This document shows positions 52,069-63,872 of a stretch of 64,000 nucleotides of DNA, in pieces (position 1 is the stretch's first letter; each line of letters starts with the position of its first letter). Position numbers and translations under genes: made by a program. Source of the stretch: Gracilaria domingensis (lineage: Eukaryota; Rhodophyta; Florideophyceae; Gracilariales; Gracilariaceae); the NCBI GenBank assembly GCA_022539475.1, contig VCMS01000153.1:79898-143897 (forward strand), given 5' to 3'. The notes under the pieces are model-generated. The model did not search any database and was not told the DNA's origin. It was given only the letters and a program-made list of their open reading frames with translations.

Positions 52069-53349
52069 GAGAATTTAGTTGTGATAACACGTACTACAAA
52101 CAAAATTAGCAAGAAGACCACATCGGAGTATCCTCGGGATCGCGCGCTTGCCTCGTCTCTCGCTGCTGGGTTGTGTCGGATGGCGCCCGATACGACCCAG
52201 CAGCACGCAAGCTCTATACGGCCCTTCGCATACATGGGGCGCCGTGAAACAGACGACGACGCAGGAGATGACAGCAAGAACTGGAAAGACGCCTGGAATA
52301 AAGGTGCGCCAAGTACTCAGGCCGGGCTTCGTTTGTACGCAAAGGCGATTGGTGAAATATGTGAGCAACGGCTATCTACTTCTGCTCAGTACCGCGTGAA
52401 AAGGAACGCCGCAGCCACGCTAGGGGACCTCGCGAACGCTTCAAATGACATTGTCGATGTACAGTACATGTCGCGAAGCGCAAAAACGTTGTTAGCGGTG
52501 CTTCCAGGTCATATTTGGAAAGAACAGTATGTTGCAATTGAGGCCATTGGGTCTTTGGCAGATTTCTGTTCAAGCGCATCTTTGTGGGAGTCGTGCGGAG
52601 GGAGCGTAGCTGTTGTGCAGCCCCTGCTGTCCGAATCTGATCGAGGGAAGAAGGATTATCGAATTGCAGCAATTGATGCGGCGAGGAAGGTGCTGGTTAA
52701 CACCCGAGAAACCGTTTGCATGTACGAGAAAGTCAGGGACCACTTGTCAGAGCTCGTGTCTCCAAATTCGTCGGATGTAAACGCTAGCGTACCAAATGTG
52801 TCACAGATGGTGTGGGAAACTGGGCCTGATGCAGATGCTGTTGATGCTTGGAACAAAGCGCGAAAGTCGCAAAAGCTATTGTGCAAAGCAGCGATTCAGT
52901 GCCTGCAATCTTCAATCACAGGGGTGGCGGGCGTTGAGAAGCTAGAAGAACACGTACTTAATTTGCTGTGTGTGTTTGAAGAACTGATGCAGAACGATTG
53001 GGACATTCGACTAACTGTACTTCAAGCCATTGAGAAGTTGTCCGAACGTTTATCCAAACATGAACTGCAATTTAGAAACTCCCTGGAGCGCACTGAGACA
53101 TTGATTAAACGATTAGTAAACCTCAGCAAAAACGGCATTCACGAACCCAAGTATAAAGTGCTAAGAAATAGTGGGTTAACAATTCTTGATCACTTGGTCA
53201 ACGTTTCCAAGGATTCTACGGCAATGAAGGATGTGATTTTAGAAGACACGCTAATTGCGATCCAGAGGTCTCGGAACGAAGATTCCGAGCCTGGGGTACG
53301 ATCCGTTGCAATTAAACTATGCACGGCGTTTGGCATTTCGTGTTCATAG
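52060..53349 (+). CDS. ECM29-like proteasome adaptor, C-terminal fragment
   Basis: 429 codons, intact. ECM29 is a large HEAT-repeat protein (about 1,800 residues) that tethers and inspects 26S proteasomes. Residues 30-430 here align by eye with its last quarter: SSIRPFAYMGRRETDDDAG, WKDAWNKGAPSTQAGLRLYA, IGSLADFCSSASLW and ending CTAFGISCS. Helical pairs repeat throughout, as expected for HEAT units. The N-terminal three quarters are absent: upstream sequence is hairpin array and an opposing ORF. So this is a truncated duplicate or a remnant, although the frame has stayed open. The start ATG lies in the last hairpin and is followed by about 25 non-ECM29 codons. Confidence 0.7.
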   Translation: METENLVVITRTTNKISKKTTSEYPRDRALASSLAAGLCRMAPDTTQQHASSIRPFAYMGRRETDDDAGDDSKNWKDAWNKGAPSTQAGLRLYAKAIGEICEQRLSTSAQYRVKRNAAATLGDLANASNDIVDVQYMSRSAKTLLAVLPGHIWKEQYVAIEAIGSLADFCSSASLWESCGGSVAVVQPLLSESDRGKKDYRIAAIDAARKVLVNTRETVCMYEKVRDHLSELVSPNSSDVNASVPNVSQMVWETGPDADAVDAWNKARKSQKLLCKAAIQCLQSSITGVAGVEKLEEHVLNLLCVFEELMQNDWDIRLTVLQAIEKLSERLSKHELQFRNSLERTETLIKRLVNLSKNGIHEPKYKVLRNSGLTILDHLVNVSKDSTAMKDVILEDTLIAIQRSRNEDSEPGVRSVAIKLCTAFGISCS

Positions 53350-53870
53350 TTTAGGCTGGGGCTTTTGAGGTTGAAAAGTAGAGCTTAGGCAGTTAGGCAA
53401 AGAGGTTCAGCTAATCTGTGTGTTTACGTATCTACCTGGTGACCGTCCAACGACTATGAATAACTCAATCGCGCGCCACTCACTTGGAAGCGCGGTCCCT
53501 TTTAGCTCATTCTAGGTAATCCAAGTAAGCTTTGAACGCAACTGAAGCTAGTTGTAATCGCCTTTACATGCGTGCGGTGTACGCGTCGGTAGTTACTCGT
53601 TGGGGGATGCTGTGCTTGAGACCTTGGGTGAGCACCAGACGCATGTGTTCCATCTGTTCATGCCGAATGAAAGCGCGTTAACTCTGCATCATCACCCGGG
53701 GGCCATGTGTATAAAAGAAGAACAGAAAGCTAATGGTCTGAACTCGGAACCGGCGACCACATTCTGATGACGACGATAGAGTGCATCAGTGACGGCTTTT
53801 CAGGATAATCTTCTTTCCCTCGACGTGCCAATGATGTCGCCCAAAGGCTGGCAGTAAGATTTTCTCGTGG
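53350..53870. other. Intergenic, nothing recognised
   Basis: Lies between the 3' ends of the ECM29 fragment and the opposing lectin pseudogene. No repeat or gene seen. Confidence 0.5.
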
Positions 53871-53872
53871 TG

Positions 53873-55455
53873 TTAGACCATTCGATGCACTTTCCGCACG
53901 GCCAACGACATCTTATTGACATGGTATACGCCAACTCTCAAAAGCGCTTGAATGAGTACGAACATGATAAGGGTACCACTTCCGCCAGGAGACTGCTCGG
54001 TGATGCTCTCGTGATGATCCACCAACTCCTCGTTCAGATCATCATGCGAATCAGAAATGTTATGCGTCTTCTACTTAAGCGCACGCCGCGAGTTATGAAG
54101 GCCTTGCAACTGGCTAGAAAACCTGCCCGAAGCATACGACAAGTCGCCTGCAGTAGCCTTAAGAGGTTTCAAAACGGCCACCAACTGCCACATGTCGCCC
54201 TTTTGTTTCTCCATCTCGCGAATGAGTTGCGCAATGATTTGGCGCACACCCTCCAAGCTTTCTTTCTTGCGCATTCTCGTCGCCGAGGCCCTTGAAAATG
54301 GACGTCATAGAGTTGTACACCTCGTACACCTGCAGGTCCGAAGAGCCTGAGATCGACGAGGTGGCGTCCTCTCTGCGGTGCATGCGCGCGGCAGGGTTCA
54401 GATCGGTGCGATGCGGAGGCGGAGCAGGGGCGGTGCTGTAAGTGCTACACCACTGGAGCTACCATTGAAAGCCGGCGGCACGTAGCCGCGCGAATTATCG
54501 CTCTGCTGCTGTTGTTGATGCTGTTTCCGCTGCTGTTGCTGTCACAGACCACGGTGGTCGGTCCGTAGTTCCGGAAGCAGAACCGGCGCCATACTGCTGC
54601 GAATAGTAGTCGGATCGATAAGTGTGGGCAACCTGAGCGGATTCATGAATGAAGACGGCGTCGTGGACCTCATGATTGGCAAAGAAAGGGCCGGTCTCAG
54701 CAGGGAGTGCGAGGTAGCCACCACCAGAGAATGGCAGCTGCACACCCCAAACCTTGAAGCACGTATGCCAGCGTTATGGGGCGCGTGGGTTCAAAGCGAC
54801 GCCCACGTGAAGATTGCCACCGAGCAGCTGGACGTACAGGCGAATCGGGTGGTTCATCTCAAGCGAGCAGCCCTCGAAAAGCTCGGTATCCGCGCCATCG
54901 GTGTCAGGCTTCCATTGCTTTGTTCCGTCCGACACATAAACGTACATTTCGCGTTCGAGAGTTGGAAAAGGTGTCGATAATGATGCCAAGCCCCACAAAT
55001 GTATGCGCAATACCCATGGCATAGCCTAACCTCGGGCAGTCCCACAAAAAGAAGAAGTCCATACCATTGGCAGGGTCATGCGAATCGCGCACGGTATCCA
55101 ACTCCACGTCGAAGTAGCCGTTGAAGTTTTGCGTATCGGTGGCAATGTCGTTGTAGAACAGCGCTTAATTTGACTGGCTCGCCGACATGAGGAGGACCAC
55201 GTCGCGGCCGGTGCGGCTGCGCGTGATCATGGTCGTGCCCAGCTGAAACCCGTCGGAGACGGGGTCACCGGCGGCGATGGGCCTCGTTCGGGTGCCGAAA
55301 GGAGAGGTCCGGGCCTCCCGCGCCCAGGTAGAGAAACTAGAATAGCTGCGGGTTTTGCTGCTGTCACTACAGCAGCGACGGCAACGCGAGGGCTTTGGTA
55401 GCCAGCAGTAGCAGCACGCAAATCGGCGCGAGACGCGGCGTCGACGACGACTCAC
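53873..55455 (-). pseudogene. ERGIC-53-like L-type lectin cargo receptor, frameshifted
   Basis: L-type lectins such as ERGIC-53/LMAN1 carry glycoproteins from ER to Golgi. The minus strand reads, in order but in several frames: a hydrophobic N-terminus (VAVAAVVTAAKPAAILVSLP), DPVSDGFQLGTTMITRSRTG, YNDIATDTQNFNGYFDVELD, NGMDFFFLWDCPRLG, FVGLGIIIDTFSNSRTRNV, YVYVSDGTKQWKPDTDGADT, NHPIRLYVQLLGGNLHVGV, LPFSGGGYLALPAETGPFFA with NHEVHDAV (lectin end), a Gln/Ser linker, a coiled coil (EGVRQIIAQLIREMEKQKGD), a transmembrane segment GTLIMFVLIQALL and a short basic tail to TAA 53873. One TAA near 55168 and at least three frame changes break it. The layout is that of full-length LMAN1-type proteins. 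Confidence 0.7.
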
Positions 55456-55459
55456 GGCG

Positions 55460-57690
55460 GGATGGCGGCGACGGTGAACGAGTGGCGCGCGCTAAAGTTC
55501 GGGAGGCTGGAAGCGAGGTCCGTGAGCGAAAGGAGGGCGTGGTTTACGGGCGGTATGGCAGGGTGCCAGTGATGACGGGCAACGGCAGCGATCCCCACGC
55601 GTAAGTGCACGCGGGGGTGGAGCGCGAAGGAGCCTAGCGCAATTGTACTGCACGTACAGCGCGTATAAAATGACTGAAGCGCGCAACATGCGCACATTGG
55701 AAGGCGTCGCGCGCCACGTCACATCGACGACGCACAGCTCTGCGGCGCGAGACAGCCGCGCGCGGAGTGCGCCGAGCACGGGAATGCGAGCCCTCGCGCG
55801 CGTCAGCGAGGCGCTTCAGCTCGAACAGCATGCGCTACATTTTGGCTGGCGTTGCGTGCAGTGTGTTTTTTAGGAGGCAAACGGCACTGACCGTCTTCGC
55901 GCGCACCTTGCTCTCATGTCTTCGACGCCCCGCTGGCGCCATCCCGACCACCGCTCCGGCACGCGCCGCGCCTAGCCGCCGCCCCACCGGCTAAACTTTC
56001 CAGGTATTCCGGCGGGGGCATCCCCCCGTCTTCGATCTCTCTGCGCCTCACACGCCACCGCCACGCCGCCGATACGCCGAAATCGCCTTCCAAGACCCTG
56101 GCGCACCCGCACCCAGCCCATCTGCGTCTACGCCTTTGTCAGGTCGCCCTGATTGATGTGCTGTTGCGCTTCGCTGTACTGTTTTCGTCAGCGCCTACGG
56201 CGGAGAGTCCTGCACATGTGTGGTTCGCGCAGCTTTTGGGCTTGCGTCCGCGCCATTCGATTCGGTCAGATCGATGTGTTTGGGGCGTTATGTGTGGATG
56301 CGGCTTGATGTGAAGCGTTTGCCAACGGACGCGCAGCAAGGCGTGGTCGTTGCTGGCCGTCTTCGATTCAACCTTTCTCATGTCTGTTTCTTTCACGTCG
56401 CGAAGAGAGTTTTCGTGGCGCTGGACTAGTCTTATCGGACCAATGTTGTCTTCTTCTACGCGTCGATCGTTATCACTTGCATGCGAGACTGGTCCGCATT
56501 GGATGGAACCGTGAGGCACTTGAACGCATTTCTCGAGGAGATTGGCATCTCCGCACTCATGCCAGCACTTTGTTACCCAGCAAGACCGTTCAGCGCTTTC
56601 GGAGTTCACCCGGTTTTGTGAACGTTCAACGTCGATCAAATCTTCTGCGTGATCGTCCGCGGTTCCACTCGATACACGTCAAGGCACGAGGATCGATCTA
56701 TTTTGTGTTACCAACGCGTTCGACTGTGTCGGTGCCGGAAGCATCTACTGGTTCTATGCGCGTCAGGGCCATTGATCTGGGTGGTATGCTTCACAAATTT
56801 TCACTGCGTGGCACTGCCGCTCGGTTCGAAGATGCTCTGAAATGTCATTGGCATCACCATCGCATGGGCAGCACCGTTTTTCATCTTGATCGCGCTGTAT
56901 TTGAGAAGAGTGGTGTGCGACACACGGTCTGGGCTAGGGGTTCGGCATAGAGTCGGTCGGGTGAGCATGCTATTCTATCGGCGTTTGTACGATGTTACCG
57001 GCACAAGCGCCGTCACGCTGGACCTTGCTGCGGCTGTTACGGCGGGCTCTTCCAGTACCACTGGGATTAGTAAGACGGGGGGTCGGCGCTTTGGGCTCCG
57101 CTGCCGGGATGGCGATGGGAGACAGCTGCTGACGATAGATAAACTTTTTCGGCGGCGAGGCTGCGAATCTTGCGGACAACGTACGACTTGCGTATCCCGA
57201 AAAGTTTGGAGCAGAAGAGAGCGAAGAGTTGTATGCGGCGAAAAGAACATTTGAGTGTTTACGAGGGTAGGAGACGTCCACTAAGATATTCGCGAACAAC
57301 GAGAGTCGAACGTTGGGGAAGAGCGCGCTCCGTCTTCTGATAAAGTTTATCACAACTGGTTTCTCAAGTTGTCGCCGAGTTGATGAGCACGGCGAGAGTA
57401 TTGAGCTCCAGCTGTACAAATTGAAGCCCTGTGCCCAACATGATTACGGGTGCTGGCGATGCCTCTCAGAGATCATCATTTGCGCCGGCGCCCGTGCCAA
57501 CACATCCTACCAATCTAGATTGACGAACACGTTCTGATCATAGCGAGAGCAGCGTCGTTCTTTATTCATCAACATGAGTGCCAGGAAAGCGATCCCGTTT
57601 GCATTGAAGATCAAGGCTGCGTGAGGGAAGCTCTCTCGGAGAACCATGGATGAAAACTAATGGCGCAGACACCTCGTACAAAACTCTGGC
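55460..57690. other. GC-rich to mixed intergenic, no gene recognised
   Basis: Several frames of 100-166 codons on both strands overlap one another and show no family motif (for example plus 56477-56950, minus 56139-56639 and 56970-57419). Part may be the promoter of the lectin pseudogene. A decayed gene cannot be excluded. Confidence 0.4.
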
Positions 57691-57699
57691 ACCTTTCCT

Positions 57700-59181
57700 G
57701 CGTATAGATCACTCACATGTTTGAATGCCGCCGCGCCGACTCCAGTCGTCAGCCGGCTTCCAGCTGGCACGGAAGGCTCGAAGTGCACCCCGAAGTTAGT
57801 CTTGAGAATCCGCAGCTATCGCTCGCAGCTTTGAGACTCTCGAACGATAGAGTTATATTGCTCGTGATCGGGCTCAAGGCCACCCCTTGCGGTAGATTCA
57901 GCTCGAACTTGGGAATAGATCCACCCTCATTGATGTCAGGAGAGCTCAACGCCATCTGAAGGTGTTCCAGCGAAGCCGTGCAAATTGCTGCTGACCCAGA
58001 CGGATATTCCGAATGCGGTTGCGTTCTAAGAACCGGTTCCCACTCCTCAGCTGAGACAACACCAACGCCTTTTCCGACCCCTTTGAAAGCCGTCACTTTC
58101 CTTCCCTTCAGAAGTCTTCGAATCAAAGTCTGTTGGCGAACATAGTCATGGCGTCTTTTCTCTTTCCAAGCGAGGAGAACTGCGTCGTGCTGAGCCATCA
58201 TCTCTCCAAGGAACAACCTGGAAAGCGCTACAGGCGTCAAATTCAATTGCCTTCCATAGAAAGGAATGAAGGAACCCAAGGAGAAGAACTTATTCTCCCA
58301 CCAATAGGCCAGTGCAAGTTGTTCCTCTGTAACGGATCTCGACAAAGACAACAGATCCGCGATGAACTTGTTCACTTTTCGGAGATCCCTTTAGCCAATC
58401 TTCTTCTTCCGATTGGGGGTGTCGTAAACAGGTGGAACTCTGCGGGATTCGAACTCCTGTTCTCCAATCACAAGCGGTTTTCCGAGTGCTCCGAGGTGAG
58501 GCGCAACGTGCACCTGTGTGGCAAACCTGCCACGGAAGTCAGACTGCTGAGTCAGTGGTTGCCATCGAAGTGGTTTGAATAGCTTACTAGGAGACAAGTT
58601 TGCTGGATTTTGCGGCTCGTAACCAGTGGCATCTTCGAACGGTGCGAGGTAATCATTCCTTGACAGATCTCCCAAAGAGTTCCAACCATCTTCGGTAAAG
58701 TATTCTACCAGGTCCTTCGATACGACGTTTGCCCAGCCCACTTCAGTATCAGTGTCGGTCGAGTTGTCGAATGGGTTAATGTCAAAACGCTGGAGAAAGG
58801 CGGCGTATGGGGAATCTCCTGAGAGAACTCTGGCTCGATCAAACGGAAAAAGATTTGACGTTCGATGATAGCCAGAGAAAGCGGTGATGAGCAGAAGCGA
58901 GAAGGTATGGAGTGGCGAATACCTAGGAACGATAACGCGAAGGGATGAAAAGCCGATGTATATTCATGAATGGCGACAACGAATAACAGTGCGTATCGAA
59001 CAGCGATCGGTGTTTCCATGCGCAAGATTTCATTCGGGAATAGGACAGTGACAAGCTCATTGAAGATTGTCAAGGGAATGGTGAGCTCCTCAGCAATCTG
59101 TTCGGGTGGTAGATTGCTCTGCGATCTGGCCGCGGACAGAAGTACAAGGAATACGAAGAATGAGATGAAAAGTTGCTTCAT
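57700..59181 (-). pseudogene. Vanadium-haloperoxidase-like protein (PAP2 superfamily), broken
   Basis: These secreted enzymes bind vanadate and oxidise halides. From ATG 59181 a signal peptide (MKQLFISFFVFLVLLSAARS) leads into IAVRYALLFVVAIHEYTSAF, as in the family's N-terminal helices. Near 58900 the reading shifts frame (RYSPLHTFSLLLITAFSGYH, SGDSPYAAFLQRFDINPFDN) and continues to a TAA at about 58391. Beyond it come VNKFIADLLSLSRSVTEEQL, AYWWENKFFSLGSFIPF, and HSEYPSGSAAICTA, where the family's PSGH acid-base His is Ser. A last frameshift near 57825 leads to GVHFEPSVPAG, the vanadate-binding His region. Three disruptions make it a pseudogene. Confidence 0.65.
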
Positions 59182-59239
59182 CTTTGCGTAGTTTGGCGGT
59201 GGCGAACGAGTCGACTTTGAGGTAGGGATTCGAATCACT

Positions 59240-60330
59240 GCAGCCGAGATCTAAGTAGGCACGAGTCGTGATTTCCGGGAGCGCATCGGAGTAGATGAGA
59301 TTATCATTGCTTACCAACTGAGTCCTGTGCAGGTTTGACTGAAGAGGATCAGCTGGGAACACATCCATGAGAGCGAATCAAAAGCGTTGGTTTCCTGTCA
59401 GATTCAGTATCTGCAGGGTTTATGACGGCTTGAGGTCTCTACAGGACACATCGATCCCGCCTCACGTAAGGAATATGGAACACAGATTGGTCTAGCAGAA
59501 CAAGGTGGCTTGATATGTTATATCAGAGCTGCTTCACCCCTATCGGAGCGAAGCAATCGACCAAACGCCATGGCACCCTACCTCACCCAAGGGGTTCATG
59601 CAAGATGGAAACCACAAACAAGCGGCATGGCAGGGACAAGCTTGGAAGAACATAATGGCATTTTCGGAGGGCAAAACGCTTGTCACAAGCGTTTACCTCT
59701 GTGGCTGGCGATTGAAATCGCCGCCGTCTTGAGCAGCACAGCGGCCAACGCGGCGCTCGCATGCGTAGCCGATCGCTAAAGACACGGGAGTAAATCAATT
59801 CCTTCGTTCGTTCACCCTGCGTAAATGGCACCCGAGGGAACCAATCCACTTCAGCGGCATGACATCCTCCCGTTGGTTGAATCTCTCCGCAAGTCTCGTG
59901 ACAAACGAGACCGCCATGCAGGAAGATCCTACACGGTTGCGTTCGGCCTGCCAGACGCAGTCGTCGCTGCCAATGCCTTCACAGTTGGAGGAGCTGCTGC
60001 TCGAGGAGAAAGCCATTTTTGTCGGCCTCGCACGCGGCACGAAGCCGTGGCTTGAGCATCACGCGCTGGCGACTGTCGTCCATCTTGTGCATGTTCTCGT
60101 GGCGAGCGCCTGCGACGCGTGCAGTGCGGGAAGCGGGAGCGGTGCGCGGGTGTAGGGCGTGGATTCGGTTTGCGGAAGGTACCGACGGTACCAACGGTAC
60201 CAACGGTGCCGACTATAGCTCAAGTGCCGGCGATGCCACAGGCTGATTGGGGCTGATGAGTCGCTGCGCGACAGCGTCGTCTCGAAGGAAGACTGCCGCA
60301 TGAGTCTGTGGACGCTACCAGAATGAGGCG
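59240..60330. other. Intergenic, no gene recognised
   Basis: Short frames of 75-98 codons lie on both strands. A small tandem repeat of GGTACCAAC occurs near 60180-60210. Nothing else is recognised. Confidence 0.4.
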
Positions 60331-60336
60331 AAAACG

Positions 60337-60626
60337 TGCCCGCGGGTGGGGGGGGTCGGTCGTGTTAGGGTAGGTACCCTAACACGACCGGACCCCCCGC
60401 CCGCGGGCATAAAATCGTACATTTTTCAAAAAATCGGCCAAAACGTGCCCGCGGCGGGGGGGTCCGGTCGTGTTAGGGTACCTACCTAACACGACCGACC
60501 CCCCCGCCCGCAGGCATAAAAAGCACATTTTTTAGAAAACGGCCAAAACGTGCCCGCGGACGGGGGGGTCCGGTTGTGTTAGGGTAGCCACCTAACACAG
60601 CCGACCCCCCCCACGCCCACGCGCAC
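60337..60626. repeat. Three tandem long near-perfect hairpins
   Basis: Inverted repeats at 60337-60409, 60446-60516 and 60551-60626 recur with a period of 105-109 bp. Each has arms of about 33 bases (TGCCCGCGGxxGGGGGGGTC, GGTCGTGTTAGGG and complements) and a tiny loop. Copies 1 and 2 are followed by ATAAAA and an ACATTTTTT block, and copies 2 and 3 are preceded by CGGCCAAAACG. In the third copy a C-G pair of the arm is replaced by T-A on both sides (GGTTGTG with CACAGCC instead of GGTCGTG with CACGACC), so pairing is kept while sequence changed. Confidence 0.85.
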
Positions 60627-60629
60627 GTT

Positions 60630-63535
60630 CTGGCCACATTTTGGCACCATGCAGAGACCTCCCAAAACACCTTCCTCCACTTCCCGCACTTATTACGGTG
60701 CACCTGCCCGCCACACGTGAACGCTGCTGGCCACGTGGATTGGCAGGAGGTAAAGAGCTGTATATACAACGCCGGCTGTACATCAATAAGAGTATATCTC
60801 AAGTTTTATAAGCTCTTAAAAGCACAATTTGAGAGCGCAGTGATTACTCGCATAAGTCTAAATCCACTACAACCACCTGTTCACAGACAAATTTTTAAAC
60901 CGTTTTGCAGCGTTTCCAAACCTCCCAAACACAGTTTGATGCATTACTCACAGTTTTTTTGGTTGCAAGCACAATACATTCATTGGACAAGACTCAACTA
61001 GTTTTCGTATCCAATAATGCTCATCTAGTTAAAAACCTCACGACCATGTGTTTGCTACAAGTTGTGTACTTATTGACAACCTACACTATTTACACTGCTC
61101 AGAGCAGCACGGTGACGAACTACAAAAGCGCCTCAACACTCTCACGCACAAAAGTGGTAATGCGCCGGGATGAGCTGCAGATAAACAGAGTGATGACAGT
61201 AGGTAGCTACTTAAAATACTCGCCACCCTTGTTTCGGTGAGATACAAATTCACCGATGATGTAGATGAGGTAATATCGTCTAGCATGAGCCCATCGGCTC
61301 TGGCTTTTTACGCCAATATCGAAATTTAATTGGGTCGTTCTGACGGGCTGGTAAACAGCACAGAAGGCCTTCAACGATCATAGAATCCCTGAATTATAGT
61401 GGTAGTGGATTTCTCTGCGGAACACTAAAAAGAACCAAATGGAGTTTTGATCAGCTAACTACTACATGATCCTCACAGGTTTAGAGAACGGGGGCTGTAG
61501 CAGCTCCTATATGCTAAATTCATTCAGTATAAAAATCTATGGAAGAAAAACGCAACAAGAGTGTAGTTGAAAGCAAAACATATGGTAGTTATGAAAACCC
61601 TTCAGCCCGGCATGCTTGGCTTGTAGCACATGACAATAGTTCCAATATTGAACTCCTATCGCTTCGCCTCTCGTAACAAGGCCTGTCAGCAACAATACAA
61701 GAGAAGATATAATCGACGTGTTGTGGAGATACCGTAAAATGCTGCCAAAGGTGTTAGTTCTTCTTCTGTTAAGAGCCGTTATAAAACTTCAGAGTTCCAC
61801 TTCCAGAGCTATGAATTGCTGCCGACTACGTTGTCGAGCAGCATTTGAGGCTTCAATCTGCCACCGAAGAGACGAATAGAGCTTTCATTACATCATGGCC
61901 CACTAATGCACCTATAATTATTCCAAGCAACGTCCGAGTACTGAGAGAAATTTTTCTGATTGGGGCCGTGTCCTGCGCTCCCCATCAGATTTCAAAGAAT
62001 TCCATCATGAAAGGAAAAATATGTCAATGTCTTGTATGCTTTGGCCTCCATCATTCAAAGGAGATCTGCCTTGGTGAAGGTTCCATTCAGTAACCTGCCT
62101 TTCTTCGTCGTGGACAAATCTATAGGCAAACTTCTGACAAAAAAGTTGCATTGCATGGAAGATAGATTTGCGTTTGTAAAGTTCTGGATTTGAGTAGTAT
62201 CGTTCGAAATGAACGTGACGCGGATCATCCGCTCTAAGCACTGCAATAGAAACATGATGATTCTATTGCAGTGATTAGGGTCTCTGGACTACAGTCTCTC
62301 GATTTCTGGAATATTAATCAGTTTCAATATGCCGAGATGCAAGTTGCGTAACTGTTCGAAGCGAGCTCTCCTTGTTTCGAACAGACTGCATAGAAATAAC
62401 CCCTGGATGAATCTTACGGTCAAGGCGGTTTTGATGGACCAGAGAATGAGAGATATGGAATTGGAAGCATGAAAATATCGACTTGGAATCTCGTCTCCTT
62501 GTGGACGTAAGTTCTTTCTCCTTCGCCTTTCTTTGCTATTCGAGATACTGAGTCATGTCTTTCTGACGTCTTTAGTGTGGTTTTGGGAGAGTCCAGTGAA
62601 TACGTAAGAATTACCGCCTAAGATGAGGAAGGGCAGTTTGCATCTATGACAAGGGCTTTCCGTTTGGCTTCTATGAAGAGTAGACAGAATGTCCTAGGCC
62701 TCAGACATATCCGCACAAAGACTTGCAGAGATAGCACACGTAGGTTTAGGTCGAATAACTGCGTCTCGCCGATGAACTGAAACCTTTCTGCAATTAGATG
62801 TATTTTGCTACAGGACTTGACGAAGAGTTCTTGAAGGATGTCCATCCTGGAAATCGCGTAGAGGACTTGCTAGAAACGAATGGCATTGCGTCTGCTTCAG
62901 ATGCGAAAACCTGTAAGTGTTGTAGAAAGTATGCGCACTACTGTGAGGTCATCAGGATGGCGCTTACGGCGTAGCTCGTCGGCAGAAGTTGAGAAATCTG
63001 AGGTGAAGAGTAGGCTGGTACCCGATGTTTGCTTAGAGTTGTTGAAGACTTACGGTGTATACCTGCAGATAACCTACGAAACGATTCACTGTACCTTATT
63101 TCTTGGGAGTACACACTATTGCTACTCATCCAAGAGCCATGCCATTCTTTAGTTTTGATGTGGCGTTTTTGCGGAGATGAGCCCGACATGGGTGAGATAT
63201 TTTCGTGGCGTGGGGTCTGAGGTATAGGGTGGAAGAATGTGTTTTCGTTGTTAGCCAACTGGGAGCTGTTTCACAAAGGTCTGAACGGGTCTCTCGTGTG
63301 AGGGTGGCTGACTACACTCCTTCTGGCGAGACGTCTCTGCGATTGAAACGTCCTTTGGAGGCCGTATCGTTGAACTGGCGTTCTCAGTTCCTGTCGCGCT
63401 TGGAACTTGTTATGGTCTCGTTGATCGATTTGCGAGAATCGCGGGTCCCGAATAGCCCAATTAGCTCGTCGCCTCACGATGACAAGGTTGGCAAGCGTAC
63501 TGAAGCCAGACAAACCGTGAGATACTTCCATATCA
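60630..63535. other. No gene recognised
   Basis: Mixed-composition sequence with short frames only. A protein-like stretch (FLKDVHPGNRVEDLLETNGI, then KTCKCCRKYAHYCEVIRM) occurs at about 62818-62975 in the plus strand, preceded by TATTTTGCTACAG, which could be a splice acceptor; it is too short to name. Confidence 0.3.
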
Positions 63536-63539
63536 ATAC

Positions 63540-63872
63540 CTAGGGCTCCTCGAGAAGGCAACTGGGCGGGAGTGCTTCCGTGTTCTCGCCTCTATGACGC
63601 GGGCTCGCGGGGAAGGGAGAAACACTAAATGCGAGTGTCGCATAGGAGGCGCGCACGGAGTGGTGGGTCGAAGATGTCCGGAACTGGCGGCTCGGGAAGG
63701 CGACAAGGGGCAGTGAGTTTCGGAAGATGCGGGCGCCGGCGCGGAAACTTGAGACGCTTGCTTTCCGAATGGCCGCTATTGTCGTCCTTCCAGCGCTGCT
63801 TTCAGACGAAACGGGAATGGTTGACATGCTGTTGAGAGATAAACTCCTCCGGCCGATACGAAGGGGCACCAT
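63540..63872 (-). CDS. Hypothetical ORF with presequence-like N-terminus
   Basis: 110 codons. Residues 15-75 are rich in Ser, Arg and Ala with almost no acid (ASVSSFRAGARIFRNSLPLV, then SRQFRTSSTHHSVRASYA), which is what a mitochondrial targeting sequence looks like. No folded domain follows before the stop, so it may be a first exon or chance. Not recognised. Confidence 0.2.
   Translation of the reverse strand: MVPLRIGRRSLSLNSMSTIPVSSESSAGRTTIAAIRKASVSSFRAGARIFRNSLPLVAFPSRQFRTSSTHHSVRASYATLAFSVSPFPASPRHRGENTEALPPSCLLEEP

Noticed and set aside
56886-57254. A possible Cys-containing protein (CESCGQRTTC) on the plus strand
   Set aside because: The opposite strand is open over the same span, composition is GC-driven, and no family pattern emerges.
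60361-60600. TTAGGG-like words in the hairpin loops as a telomere repeat
   Set aside because: Each TTAGGG occurs once per unit as part of a longer palindrome and is not tandem.
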